Below, in pieces: positions 48,788 to 60,097 of a DNA stretch of 64,000 bases; within the stretch, counting starts at the first letter, position 1, and each line of letters begins with the position of its first letter. The translations under genes were made by a program, and so were the position numbers. The notes under the pieces were generated by a model. The model saw only the letters and a program-made list of their open reading frames with translations, was not told the origin of the DNA and did not search any database. Source of the DNA: Medicago truncatula (lineage: Eukaryota; Streptophyta; Magnoliopsida; Fabales; Fabaceae); the NCBI RefSeq assembly GCF_003473485.1, contig NC_053044.1, forward strand, positions 3,732,501 through 3,796,500. The letters are read 5' to 3'.

Positions 48788-48799
48788 TTTCTTTTATTT

Positions 48800-49519
48800 T
48801 TCGAGCCTTGACCTCAACCTTCGAAGGGTGATTTTGAATCGCTTTTTGAATCGGTGATAAAATTCTTCCTGTTCCAGCGTCACAAGTTAAGATGATTGCA
48901 GGAAGATCTGATAGAAGAGGATGCCTTTATCCTGATGGACTTGCTACTACCTTGCATTTGGATTTTGGATGATATGGATTATTTGATCGTGTGTTTGGAA
49001 CAAGCCCTTTGACCACGTTACGAGGGTTGGCATTTTTCTTTTTTACGAGCAAGTAGAATTCTTTGCCGGCAACTTCCTAATATGACATTTAGCCAACTTT
49101 TAGAAAATTTGTTGAAAATCGGTGTTTGGATGGGTCGTACTTCTTGTGTCCACAGGATAACCTATACAAAAATGCAAATATGTTAGAGAAAGTCTAAGGG
49201 TATTGTTAGAAAATCGTTTTAACTTATGTTTTTCTCCTATTAATGTTAGCGATCCCAAAGCTATATAACATTAGTCAGATTTGCAGCAGTGTTCAGTCAG
49301 AAGATCCCAACTGCCAGTAAACATGCCTATGGGCATGCTGAAATGTTCGGCACAGAATGATTCAGGACTCTTGGACCTTGAGAGCAGGCATCAATTACAT
49401 GTGGTTCGTCCCATTTTGATGAGGAAAATTTTCCATGTACTCGGTCAATCTCTTGTCAAAGCGGGTTGGAAACCTGAATCAAGAAATAGAGGAAATCCAA
49501 AAGCTGGAAAAAGTGAATA
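48800..49519 (+). pseudogene. SUV3 pseudogene, copy 2 (C-terminal half)
   Basis: Covers only the region from NLNLRRVIF-like wording (about 48810) through [18 protein letters not shown], and the C-terminal tail KAGWKPESRNRGNPKAGKSE, which is still readable and ends in TAG at 49517-49519. It keeps FSPINV-like wording (near 49233) that copy 1 lacks, so it was not derived from copy 1 as it stands. Confidence 0.85.
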
Positions 49520-50038
49520 GAAAATAGAATCAATAAGGATCTTGGATATTCAAGAGTCAAGAGTCAAGACCACAGTCTCCTGTTAAATTACATGACAAGT
49601 GTACCTTTCGACGTATAGCTTCTTAATTTATCAAATTTTGCTTTGTGGAAATTAGAACATTTCCTTCATTTCAAATAAACTCTGACTGGTTTTACTATCC
49701 GTGCATATGCATTCATTGTCTACTTGAAAGACTTCTGGCTAGTCATGCTTGCACTTCTTTTACAGATCGATATTTCCATTGGTTCGTTATTCCGGCTTAT
49801 AAATTATGGTTGTCAAAATGATATCTGCTACATATTTCTTTCATTCCTGATTATGTATATTTTTCTGTTATTCAGGAAAAGGCTGGAAAATTAGCATCGT
49901 TTAAAGAGAAAGAGTTCATAATATGATGACTTTGGAGGTAATTCTTTTACTAATATAAGTTTTGACTTCTTCATAGGGCATCACCGAACTTTTTTGTGAG
50001 TTGTTCCGGTGAATAGTATCTCAATTAACATCATTCCT
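49520..50038. repeat. SUV3 tail segment (unit 2)
   Basis: Repeats the 46200-46560 tail (ACAAGTGTACCTTTCGACGT, GGAAAAGGCTGGAAAATTAG). No gene. Confidence 0.6.
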
Positions 50039-50175
50039 GAGGATTTGTGGTTGGAGCCAGAGGAATAACTGCGGTGCCATTGCTCGTCACATTCTCCAAC
50101 AGTTGCAGAACATGGACATCATTGAAATGGACACTAACAGGGTCAGGACTCGCTGTCCTTGTTAGTCTGCTTGGT
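50039..50175 (+). pseudogene. RPS19 pseudogene 2 (exon 3 fragment)
   Basis: The second half of exon 3 is recognisable ([20 protein letters not shown]), followed by intron-3-like CTGTCCTTGTTAGTCTGCT. It is more diverged than pseudogene 1. Confidence 0.8.
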
Positions 50176-51110
50176 TTCCTCAAGGCTTTGTTTGCGAGTT
50201 TAGAGGGAAAGGGAGGGGATGGGTTTGAAAAAAAAGGAAGGAGCAAGTGGAAGAAATAGATGACATTGAGAGGAGAAGGCTTTGGGGGTTCATTTTTCTT
50301 CATAATACACAAACCCAGGTGTTCTTTAAGTATGAAATGAAAATCTTCAAGAGATCGATTGTTCTGTTATAACCAAACAAAATAACCTCTATGTTAGGGA
50401 AATAGGAACTAACAAATGTAGTTGTTGTAACTATAACTAACCTCTTTATTAGGAACTAACATATACATGTTATCAAGCATATAAGAGTTCCATTTCAATG
50501 AGTTTCTTATTTTTCACTTTGTATAGTTTAAAGTCTTTTGATTACATGCTAAATTTCTACTGTAACTACAGAACTCTAATCAATTCTTCAGCTCTTTGCT
50601 TGTTGGGCAGACCCACATGTAAGTGCAGCTAAATTTTTGCTTTTTGATCATCGTAAAATATTTTCTGGAATTGTTGCCGAACTAACTTAAGTTTTTTGTT
50701 TTCTTTTATTTTTCCAAGTTGGTTCATCTTTATGTTGATGCAGCTATATGTTCTATACAAATTGGTTGTCCTATATCTACTTCGATTTTGCGTGGTTTGC
50801 ACGGCTTGCATGTGGTGATAATGTGTAGAGTGTAGATATTCAATGTGAAAGGAAGGTTTGAAATAATTAACTGATGTAATATAGTTTCTGATGAAATCTT
50901 GCATAAGTGAAGCTGCTTTGCTGCAGTGTGTGAATCGGTATAGAGGTGAATCTGTCTCAAGGCTGGAGCAGTAACATCGATACCAAGATAAAAGCAAGGT
51001 TGACTTTCGATGGTTTGGGGACACAATATATGTGGCGCATTCTTACAATATGTATTTAGAGTTTTCTTTGTCATATTATCATTGCAGTGTCTAGATGTTA
51101 AAGATGTAAT
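50176..51110. other. Spacer, no gene recognised
   Basis: Frames on both strands are short and unlike known proteins. The last 60 bp before unit C repeat the conserved upstream sequence of the tRNA units (TTTGTCATATTATCATTG). Confidence 0.45.
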
Positions 51111-51136
51111 AACATTATCAATAGAACAACAACAAA

Positions 51137-51207
51137 GCACCAGTGGTCTAGTGGTAGAATAGTACCCTGCCACGGTACAGACCCGGGTTCGATTCCCGGC
51201 TGGTGCA
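51137..51207 (+). tRNA. tRNA-Gly (GCC), unit C
   Basis: Identical over 71 nt to units A and B. Upstream CAACAACAAAG. Confidence 0.97.
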
Positions 51208-51212
51208 ATATT

Positions 51213-51294
51213 GGGGCTGTGATGAAAATATTTGTGATGTTTGGTAACATTACCTTTCCTGAATCATCGGATGAAAATAATACCTCTGAGCTCC
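51213..51294 (+). ncRNA. C/D-box snoRNA (snoR43-like), unit C (divergent)
   Basis: Box C GTGATGA (51219-51225), D' CTGA (51259-51262), C'-like CGGATGA, D CTGA (51286-51289). The terminal stem is GGGGCT/AGCTCC, where a G-U pair replaces A-U, so pairing is kept. The D' guide differs from the other units (GGTAACATTACCTTTC). A long T-run (51295 on, about 18 T) follows as terminator. Confidence 0.8.
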
Positions 51295-51324
51295 TTTTTT
51301 TTTTTTTTTTTATATGTATATTTA

Positions 51325-51935
51325 TGCGGCGATGTTTTATTTTGGATATATTCGGTCTGGGAATTGTGTTGTTGCGTTCTCAAGGAGAGATATTTGAGGT
51401 TAATTTAGCCATCGATGTTATGTCATACACGGAGCATTGCCAACAGAAACTTTTAGGCAGCAAGCTGATTTGTTCAAACAATCAAAGTAACAAATACGAC
51501 ATCTAGTTGCTAGTGATGCAGTGGGGATGGAACTGAATCTCAACATTTGAAGGGTGATTTTCAATAGCCTTTCGAAGTACAATGGTGACAAAATTCTTCG
51601 TGTACTGGTGTCACAAGTTATTTGCAAGAAGAGCCGGTTGAAGAGGATGCCTTTATCTCGATGGACTCACCACAACCTTGCATTTAGATGATTTGATTTA
51701 CTTGATAGAGTGTTTGAAACCACCTTTGATCATGCTACTAAGGTTGGCCTTTTCCTTTTTATGAGCAGGTCAAATTGTTTCCCAGACAACTTCCTAATAT
51801 TACATCCAACCAACCAGCACTCAGAAAAATTCGGTGAAAATTCCGTTTTGACGAGTCATACTTGTGTTAACATGATCACATAAAGAAGTTGCTAATATGT
51901 TAGAGAAGATCCAAGGATTCTCATGAAAACTTGAG
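51325..51935 (+). pseudogene. SUV3 pseudogene, copy 3
   Basis: Retains a region absent from copies 1, 4 and 5 (FSRREIFEV-like, EVNLAIDV, then SNKYDI and AVGMGLNLN-like wording), followed by the LSKYNG block and the GRRG, PFYEQ region. Many stops and shifts. This copy shows the ancestral order of the middle of the gene. Confidence 0.8.
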
Positions 51936-52185
51936 GGAAAAAACCTTACCAGGAAAACACCGAGGGATAAAACCATGGTGAATGGAAAAAAAGTGCACTG
52001 AAAAGCAACGAAAAACAAGCAATCTCATGACTAATAAAATCTAAACTAAGGAAGTCCAGGCATATTCCTAATAAAAACATCTATGATACTAGAAGGTATG
52101 AAATTCCACAATCTGAAAACCAAGAGCTGCTGTCCTATTAACACAATGATTATCTTCACGAAAAATAAGCATATGCATTCTATGT
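51936..52185 (-). mobile_element. LINE RNase H-like remnant
   Basis: The minus strand holds IFREDNHCVNRTAALGFQIV, the RNase H-like end of a plant LINE. The same piece is at 61140-61480, so it is part of the duplicated unit. Confidence 0.65.
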
Positions 52186-52429
52186 TTCCATTGGTTCATC
52201 ATTGTGATTTGCGACTTCAAATTACGGTTGTCAATATGATGTCTGCTACATATTTCTTTCATTCCCAACTCCATATATTTTTCTGTTACATTCCGATGGT
52301 TCAAAGAATATAATTTCATAATATGATGATTTTGGTGGTAATTTTGCTAATGTAGATAACTTTTAACTTCTCCCTATGGATCTATATTACTCGCCGAAAT
52401 TTTTTGTGAAGTATTCCAGGTAATAGATC

Positions 52430-52770
52430 AGTTAAATCCGCGATGAGAAATGAAAAGGCTATTTTAATATGTTTTCTTGTATGTTGTGACTAACATTTGA
52501 TTACCAATAGTTGAGGTTAATTTGTATCAGTGCTTGAGTTACTGCTTATTGTGATTTGTGACCGGGATTTGCTTAAAAATAATTGATGCTATTCTGCATC
52601 AGCATGTGAGTATTTTTATCATATTATATAACACAAGTTTTTCTTAATCTCAGTGGCAGGAAAATCACTTCCAGTGGCCGGACGGATTGTGGTTGTACAT
52701 TGATCTGTAAAGTGCTTCTAGGTTTTGAGTTCTGTGTTGGAGATGTGGTGATAATAGATTGTGTTCAATT
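52430..52770 (+). pseudogene. RPS19 pseudogene 3 (intron 3 and exon 4)
   Basis: An intron-3-like stretch ends in CTCAG at 52653. Exon 4 follows (GRKITSSG, then a shortened end) with TGA at 52701-52703. About 23 nt of the exon are missing compared with the parent. The 3' flank (AAGTGCTTCTAGGTTTTGAG) is also shared. Confidence 0.82.
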
Positions 52771-53028
52771 TTGATTTTACTAGAATTATCCGAAGGTCTT
52801 GGGAATATTAATCATGAGTTGATACTAAATTAGCTTTCTGGTCAATTGCTAGATAAAATTATGTCAATTCTGAATGACCTGGTAGAGCAGACCATGTGCA
52901 GACTTATATTTTGAACTCTAAATTAAGAAAAGTTTTATGTTTTCTAGAATTCTCCAAGTTGAAAGAGACTTGTTTAAGTGCTTTGGAGAATTCATTTAAC
53001 AATTCTGTGAATACATAGCTATTACAAT

Positions 53029-55358
53029 TGTCATACCCTAAATTTTGACATAAAGTCCCACTGACGCGCGTCGTTTGACTCTGATCGATCTCTGACTTTT
53101 TCAGTGAAAATTCGACAGAGAGATATTTTAAAATACCTCATTCTTGTTCCGATTGCGGGCCCTTTTCTCTCCCTTTTTTTTCTTTTTTATTTCATTATCT
53201 AACTTCCACCTTTTATTAATTTTAATTTTTTAAGTTAGTTACCTTTTAATATTTAATAATGTTTATTTTCCGTTTTTTTGTCCAATGTTGTCGATAAGTC
53301 CGAAAGTTTTCAGCAAGGGTCCAAAATTATTTTATTTTATTTTTTCTTTTCTTTTCTTCTTCGTACGCCTCATGTTCAGGCAAATTCATAGGGTCAAATT
53401 TTTGTTGCCAAATCCAGTAACGCGGTAGTAACCTCTGCAAGTTATTTCCTTATTCTATTCAACCCTAATGCTATAAAAGCAAGCCTGCAAAATACAGAGA
53501 AAAAAAAAAGAAGGATTAGAAAACCCTAGCCGCAAACCTGCATACAAAGACCGAATCAAAGAAACTTGCATCAAATTTCTTTTTTTTACAATACAGTCAC
53601 AATTCTAAAACTCACACAAACTCCTCACAACTGATCCAGACACACAACAATATCACAGACAACCAGCATCAACATCACAGCAAAACGAATCCACCTTCAG
53701 CCACGCATCATCGAAGCACAAAGGCCGATCCAGACGGAACAACAACAATCGACGCCATTTTCCACAGAACCGGACCGTTTCCAACATCCGTTCAAAGAAC
53801 CGAATCTGAACCGAACCAAAAGGGACAGCAGAGAACCGGATTCATTCAAAGGTAAAAGGTAGTAATTTCCGTTTTTGTAGATGTAGATCTGTTTGTTCTT
53901 GGTGTTTGGTGAATATTTTTGTTCTGTTGTTTTGTTTGTTCTTGTTTTTCGGTTCTAAATTTGTAGATCTAGAGTTTGTAAGGTAGGATTTCAAAAAAGT
54001 GAGTTCGGATTCGTGTTTAAAACCAAAAAGGATATCTGAATATGTAAAAAAATTTGAAAACGGAGAACTTTCACATCTCCGGTGCGGCGGCGGCGCCTTG
54101 TTGGGCCGGCAAAACACCACACCGGAGCGGTGAAGCTCGCCGGAGAAGATGAATGTTCATCTTCCTTGTTTCTTTTTTTCAGAAAATATTTTAGAGAGAG
54201 GAGAGAGCTTTACACGAGAAATAAAGAGAAGAGAGAGAATGGGACTTTGTAAAATGACTGAAAAATGGTTCACAACATATATATACCCCTTCTGAATCGA
54301 ACCGGCCCCTTTCCGGTCCAACCCAGTAACCCGAACCGGCCCGTTTTTTGCTTAAGCCCAATTGTTTCTTACAATTTTTATTAATTATGCCTCTGTCTTT
54401 ACTTTCTGCACCTCCTTCACTTACAAAAATTTTGCTTTGTGTTGATTGTCTATTTACTGTTTTGTTATTTTATTTTCATTATATTATTGATATAGTATAT
54501 TTGAATCATCTCATGCATGTTTAATTTTATTTTATTGGTATTATTTAGTGTGTATAATTAGGAAATTGATGTAATTTATTTTGCGCGCTTTATTTCTTAC
54601 TATTATATTTCTCTTGAGACCATAGAATGTATCTAGGAATTGATGTAATAACACAACGCACCGACACTTCACGTTTATTTCTTGCGACGTTACGCCGTTA
54701 CGCTAGTTTTACTATTAGTCTAAAAAATCATTTTTTTCCAAAAAAATCAAATATGCAAAACTTCAAAAAATATTTTCTTAATAAACCTTGGCTTGTAACC
54801 CAAGTGTTTTTTTTCCTTTTATTTTTTTAATCAAATGCTTAATTGAATTAATATTCCGATTTTCTTGTAATTAAAATTTGACCAACCTCACCTTATTTTA
54901 TCTCATGCCTTGAGGCCTCTTATCCCTTCTTAAAACCTTTTTTTTTCTAAAATTTAAAATCAACCAACCCACCAAAAAGAAACTTTTTAGGTGAACTACA
55001 TTGGTTTTGATCCCTTTTCTTTAAGGGTATGTAGGCACAGGATTTTTATCCTTCCAAATCAAATAAAAATAACCAAAAACATACTTCTTCTCCCTCCATT
55101 CTTTCACTTAGACTTTTAGGTAATAATTTTCAAATAAGCAAATGAATTTAGCACAAGATAAATTAGGTAAGAGGTCCATACGGAATACCGTAGATGCTTA
55201 GGGTGCTAGCACCTTCCCTTCGCGTAACCAACCCCCGAATCCAAAGTCTCGATAAGGGTTTTTACTCATTTTTTCCCTTCCCACGAATAAAAATCGAGAG
55301 TTCAAAGATTGACGATTCAAATCAATTAATGGTTTGATATCCGAAAATCTCGAGCACA
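53029..55358 (+). mobile_element. Solo LTR of an Ogre-like element (fossil)
   Basis: 2330 bp with TGTCATACCC start and GAGCACA end, flanked by a perfect 5-bp duplication ACAAT (53024-53028 and 55359-55363). It shares the ends and several inner phrases (AGGGTGCTA, CAACCCCCGAA, GTAGGCA) with the LTR at 11316 but is clearly diverged and lacks the CCAGA palindrome array, so it belongs to a sister family. It interrupts an array unit and therefore postdates the duplication. Confidence 0.88.
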
Positions 55359-55412
55359 ACAATCGAAATAGACGTCTTTGAAATCAGTGTATACTAACTT
55401 TCAAAATTACAA

Positions 55413-55612
55413 TTTTTTTTTTTTTTTATAGAAAAAAGTTTAGGTGAGTTGAGTTCGAGGACTCACCACCAGAGTCACGACATGCCTCTGAACTCAAAGA
55501 GTATTTAGAGAGGGTATTTAGAAATCTTCCACCAAAAACGGTCTTAACATCAACACAGGGAGTTGAACCCACAATTTTACGAATGAGTCAACTTCTTACC
55601 AACTGAGTCATG
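55413..55612 (-). mobile_element. tRNA-derived SINE, copy 1
   Basis: On the minus strand: TGACTCAGTTGG (A-box-like), about 35 nt, GTGGGTTCAACTCC (B-box-like), a body of about 140 nt, then a poly-A end (T-run 55413-55427). ACAATT flanks it on both sides (55409-55414, 55613-55618). Confidence 0.7.
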
Positions 55613-55618
55613 ACAATT

Positions 55619-56150
55619 AAGAATCATTTATTACTTAGTTGGATTGTGTGACTACATACGAACTAAAGGGTAATTTTCCCATGAAAAAATCTTATATAAA
55701 GTTCCATACTTTTGTTGCCTAACCAAATTATAACACACGGATTAACTTTTGAGACACCTTGCAAATCAACTAAAATGAATGAAAAGAGTTGTATTTTATT
55801 TTGTAGTTGTTTCTTCTCTTGTTCTTTTAGCCTAGAACCTAGTTTCTTACAGTTTTCATTGTTGTAGCATTTAGAGCCTAATGGAGAGTTGAACTCAAGA
55901 AAGCACCTACATATAGGGCTTGTATTGTGTGCCAGTTGTGTTACAATTTTTCGCACCATATAGCAATTCTTATTTTAAAAAACCAATCAACTATATGAGC
56001 AGTTGAAATTGTCAAAAAAATCATCTGGGACAAAAAAATTTCAATTCAGTGCATACCTCCAATTTTGATATCAAGAAATTTGGATAATTAAGATTTGAGA
56101 AGTTTCCTTTGTCATATTATCATTGTAGTCTATAGATGTTAAATATCTAA
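55619..56150. repeat. Array spacer (unit 4 side)
   Basis: About 55740-55930 matches 43900-44060; 55620-55710 matches 62496-62595. No gene. Confidence 0.55.
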
Positions 56151-56177
56151 TAACATTATCATCAAATGAACAACAAA

Positions 56178-56248
56178 GCACCAGTGGTCTAGTGGTAGAA
56201 TAGTACCCTGCCACGGTACAGACCCGGGTTCGATTCCCGGCTGGTGCA
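56178..56248 (+). tRNA. tRNA-Gly (GCC), unit D
   Basis: Identical over 71 nt to the other intact units. Upstream CAACAAAG. Confidence 0.97.
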
Positions 56249-56256
56249 TATTCGAG

Positions 56257-56337
56257 GGAGCTATGATGATAATATCTGTGGTGTTCGGTAACATCACTTC
56301 TCCTGAAACATTGGATGAAAATAATGCCTCTGAGCTC
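56257..56337 (+). ncRNA. C/D-box snoRNA (snoR43-like), unit D
   Basis: Box C ATGATGA (56263-56269), D' CTGA (56303-56306), C'-like TGGATGA, D CTGA (56330-56333), stem GAGCT/AGCTC. T-runs follow (56342 on). The D' guide equals that of units A and B. Confidence 0.84.
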
Positions 56338-56423
56338 TTTCTTTTTATTTTTCTTTTTTGCAATTTTCAAATATTGTATTTTTTTGTTGTATATTATAAT
56401 TATTGTTAAGTCTGTTGTTGAAT

Positions 56424-57435
56424 TATGGAGGCGAAGAAAAGGAATTGTTGTAGTCCACTCAGATTGTTGACTATGAAAGTTTTTGATGAGGTTAATGCCA
56501 AAGGTGTTTATTGAAGTCCGTTAACTGGTCAAAAGAAGAAGCATGTCCTGTTTTCGTATAATATGTCGCATGCACGGTGGGAATGGCTTCAAAGTAGGAA
56601 TCGTATGATATGACTATTGTTGACGAGATTCAGATGATGGCAGATTCATATAGTGGGTATGCCTGTACTAGAGTACTCATTGGTTTAAAGGATGATGAGC
56701 TACATTTATGCGGTGATCCTAGTGTTTTGCATATTGTTTGAAAGATATATAAAGATACAGAAGATGAGTTGTGCGAGCAAAAACTATATGAGAGATTCAA
56801 ACAGTTGGTGGTTGAAGCAAAGACCCTGCTTGGAAATGTATGTTAAGATACAGGAGATGAGTTGTGTGAGCAACATTATGAGATTTGCCACCAGAAATTC
56901 GTAGTCAGCAAGTAAATTTGTTCAACGATCAAAGTACATCAGTGACAAAATTCTTACTGTTCCAGCAAATTGCAGGAAGTGCTGGTGGAAGAGGATGGGT
57001 CGTACTTCTTTTGTCCATAGGATCGCATATACAAAATTGCTAATCCGTTAGAGAAAATCGAAGGGTTATCGTTAGAAAATCGTTTTAACTTATGTTTTTC
57101 CTCTATTAATGCTAGGGATCCAAAAGCTATGTAACATTAGTCAGATTTGCAACAATGTTCAGTCAGAAGGTCCCAACTCCCAGGAAACATGTCTATGGGC
57201 ATGCTGAAATGTTCGGTACAAAATGATTCAGGACTCTTGGACCTGAGAGTAGGCATTGAGTATTATCGTCATATTTTTGGTTATCAAGCCATTTTGATGA
57301 GGAAGACTTTCTATATGCAAAGAAAGATGAGGCAATGGCTTCAGACATTGCACTTACTCGGTCAATCTCTTGTCAAAGCGGGTTGGAAACCTGAAGCAAG
57401 GAATAGAGGAAAACCAAAAGCTGGAAAAAAGTGAA
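56424..57435 (+). pseudogene. SUV3 pseudogene, copy 4 (longest)
   Basis: Runs from MEAKK and VFDEVNAKGVY through [27 protein letters not shown]-like, [14 protein letters not shown], the IAGRAG-like join, FSSINAR-like wording and the C-terminal tail WKPEARNRGKPKAGKK. Frames shift and stop many times. Continuous exon-like sequence without introns over about 1 kb supports a retrocopy origin. It shares with copies 1 and 5 a rearranged middle (GDELCE joined to the LPPETR region). Confidence 0.87.
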
Positions 57436-58646
57436 TTGCAAACAGAACCAAGAAGTGGAGTCATTTAAAAAACTGAAAAAATGATCTTGTTATATTATAT
57501 GACAAGTGTACCTTTCGATGTATAGCTTCTTAATTTATCAAATTTTGTCGTGTGGAAATTAGGACATTTCCTTCATTTCAAATAAACTTCTGCAGGGTTT
57601 ACTATCTGTGCATATGCATTCATTGTCTACTTTTCTGGCTTCTGGCTAGTCACGCTTGCACTTCTTTTATAGAATCTATATTTCTATTGGTTCATCATTC
57701 CGGCTTATGAATTATGGTTGCCAAAATCATGTCTGCTACATATATATATATATATATTTCTTTCATTCCTGATTATGTATTTTTTTTTTCTTCTGTTATT
57801 CAGGAAAAGGCAGGAAAATTTGTATCGTTTAAAGATAAATATTTCATAATAATATGATGACTTTGGAGGTTATTCTTCTACTAATATAAGTTTTCACTTC
57901 TTCGTAGGGTATTGCCATTGAAAGAGATTTGTGTCATCTTGTCTAAGTGCTTTTAAGTATTCATTTAATTATTCGAATACATAGCTTGTACAACTGAAAT
58001 TATGGACAAACACTTGAGTTATAGGGGTTCATTTAGAGCCTAATTGCGAGATGAACTCAAGAAAGCATCTACATATAGGGGTTGATTTGCAAGGTGTCTC
58101 AAAGATACTACAGAGGTGATAATAGGTGATAATAGATAATAACCTAATATTCCATTGTTCTAATCCATCATCCATTTTATGGTTTTATCAAATATGAGTA
58201 CTTGTGGGATCAATATGAGTTTCTTAAGATTGAACCAATGAAGTAAAAATGTGAGTCATTTTAAAATGACGTGGCTCTAAGACTCACAAAATAATCTTTA
58301 AAGAAGATCACCATTGAAGTTGCTCTAAAGACTAAAATAGAATCTATTGTCCGTAAATTCTTAACCTAAAATATTCTAAGTTAACTCTTTTGTAACATGA
58401 CGTATTCAGCTAGGACATAACCATTTCATAGTTGCAACATAACGTCTAGTTAGATTCAGTTTATGTCAAAAGATTACCACATCACACAATTCTCAAGAAC
58501 AAAAAGCTACTAAGCATATTTGATACATATAATGCAATGTTCTGAGATCGCATAAAGCATCGACATGTTCAAATTCCACTATACATCAATGATATAGCGT
58601 CGCTTTAGCCTCTATTTTGACAATATTTTATACTAAATAGCATATG
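57436..58646. repeat. SUV3 tail and array spacer (unit 4)
   Basis: The tail matches 46200-46560; an AT dinucleotide run lies near 57740-57757; about 58030-58380 matches 44020-44420. No gene recognised. Confidence 0.55.
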
Positions 58647-59485
58647 TGTTGAAAATTGACTCAAGAATTGGATGTTGAAGCACTGAGGAAACGTGGCATG
58701 ATTTGCAGGGCAACGTGGCACGATTGGTTGGTTCAGATTTGTGTTTGTCGCTGGAAAAATTGTGGCACGATCCAGGAGGAACGTGACATGATGGAAGATG
58801 AACGTGGCACGATCCAGGAGGAACGTGGCACAATGTAGCGGATAAGGTATAGTACTGTACTATACCTGCTCCATCGTGGCACGATTGGGTCGAAACGTGG
58901 CACGATACTGCGTATTTCTGAACACTATTTAAGGCTTCTTTCTTCAATTTTTTGGAGAGAGCTTTGAGAGAGAAACTTGAGAATACAAAGGAGGTAACTT
59001 TAGGGTTGAATGTCTTTGTAGTGAGGTTCTCTTGAGGGTTGGGAAACATTGTAAACACCTTGGGTAGTGAGATTTCACCATTGGAAGGATCAAAAAGCTT
59101 TCTTTTGTGTTTTCTCTTAGGATTCATATTGTGAAAGTGGGTGACACAAAATGGGTAGAAATTAAGTCTTGTTCTTGTGTAAGTTTGTAAGCTAATTTCT
59201 TGTAACTCTTTTGTAACACTTTCATCATAGTAGATTGGAGAGCTGCTCTCTCTCCTAGATTAGGTCATATTGGACCGAACTGGGTCAACAATCTTGGTGT
59301 GTTTGTTCCTCTCTTTCATTGCTTATCTTTATTGTTGTGATTATGCTTGTGGTGTTGCTCTACACTTAGATTTATGTCTGTTTTTGTTGTTGTTGCTTGT
59401 AGACACTTTATCTATTGATTACCACTTCCTTTTGCTCCACACATCTTTGTTATTCATTGGTGTGATTTTGTACAAATTCACAACA
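58647..59485. mobile_element. Solo LTR of a Ty1/copia-like element (fossil)
   Basis: 839 bp with TGTTGAAAATTG start and CACAACA end. The flanks ATATG (58642-58646) and ATACG (59486-59490) look like a 5-bp duplication with one change. It contains about eight copies of a GTGGCACGAT-like motif (58690-58905) and a perfect 9-bp inverted repeat with a 3-nt loop (GGTATAGTA-CTG-TACTATACC, 58845-58865). The element family is inferred from the LTR ends and length only. Confidence 0.65.
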
Positions 59486-59619
59486 ATACGGAACAACAAT
59501 TTGTTCATATTCCTGTTGTTGTAGCATTATAGCACCACTATAGCCGCAATTTAACAACGCTGATAAAATATAATATAACATCATTACATATCTAAGACCA
59601 TTATCCATAGAACAATTAA

Positions 59620-59684
59620 GCACGAATGGTCTAGTGGTAGAATAGTACCCGGTTCAGATCCGGGTTCGATTCCCAGCTGGTGCA
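59620..59684 (+). pseudogene. tRNA-Gly pseudogene, unit E (anticodon lost)
   Basis: 65 nt aligned to the other units. A 6-nt loss removes TGCCAC, that is the anticodon and its neighbours, and the acceptor stem (GCACGAA against CTGGTGC) no longer pairs fully. The A box and B box remain, so it might still be transcribed. Confidence 0.92.
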
Positions 59685-59692
59685 AATTCTAG

Positions 59693-59775
59693 GGAGTTGT
59701 GATAAAAATAATTCTGATTTTCGGTAACATCACTTGTCCTGAAAAATTGGATGAAAATAAAAACCTCTAAGCTCC
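59693..59775 (+). pseudogene. C/D-box snoRNA pseudogene, unit E
   Basis: The same layout as in other units, with box C changed to GTGATAA and box D to CTAA. D' CTGA and the guide upstream of it (GGTAACATCACTTGT) are still recognisable. It has decayed together with its tRNA, and no T-run follows directly. Confidence 0.8.
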
Positions 59776-60097
59776 ATTTATTGTTTTGTTTTTCCTTAAC
59801 AAAGTTATTAAACCCTTTGGTTCCTCAATGTGTGAAGTGTATGTATCGTTGCAAGCACATCCACAAGCTCAATACATGTATGGACTACAATGAAAACGTC
59901 TCATACTGACAATCATGATCAAAATGACTGTTTGCTCATCTTAAAATAATAGTAGGAATGATGATGAATTTGAGAAGAAGAAAAATGAGATGGATTTTAT
60001 GAATTGGGGGTTGCGTGCTCCTATAGAATTATACTGTGAGCTTAAGAAAAGGGTGTGGAAGAAAAGTGTGTAAAGTGTCATACATTCGCATAAGATT
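59776..60097. other. Spacer, no gene recognised
   Basis: A short open stretch near 59955-60075 (NDDEFEKKKNEMDFMNWG-like) has exon-like composition but no family was recognised. It may be a captured gene piece. Confidence 0.35.

Noticed and set aside
59270-59524. 84-codon membrane-like frame
   Set aside because: Falls in the 3' part of the copia-like solo LTR; T-rich sequence gives false hydrophobic peptides.
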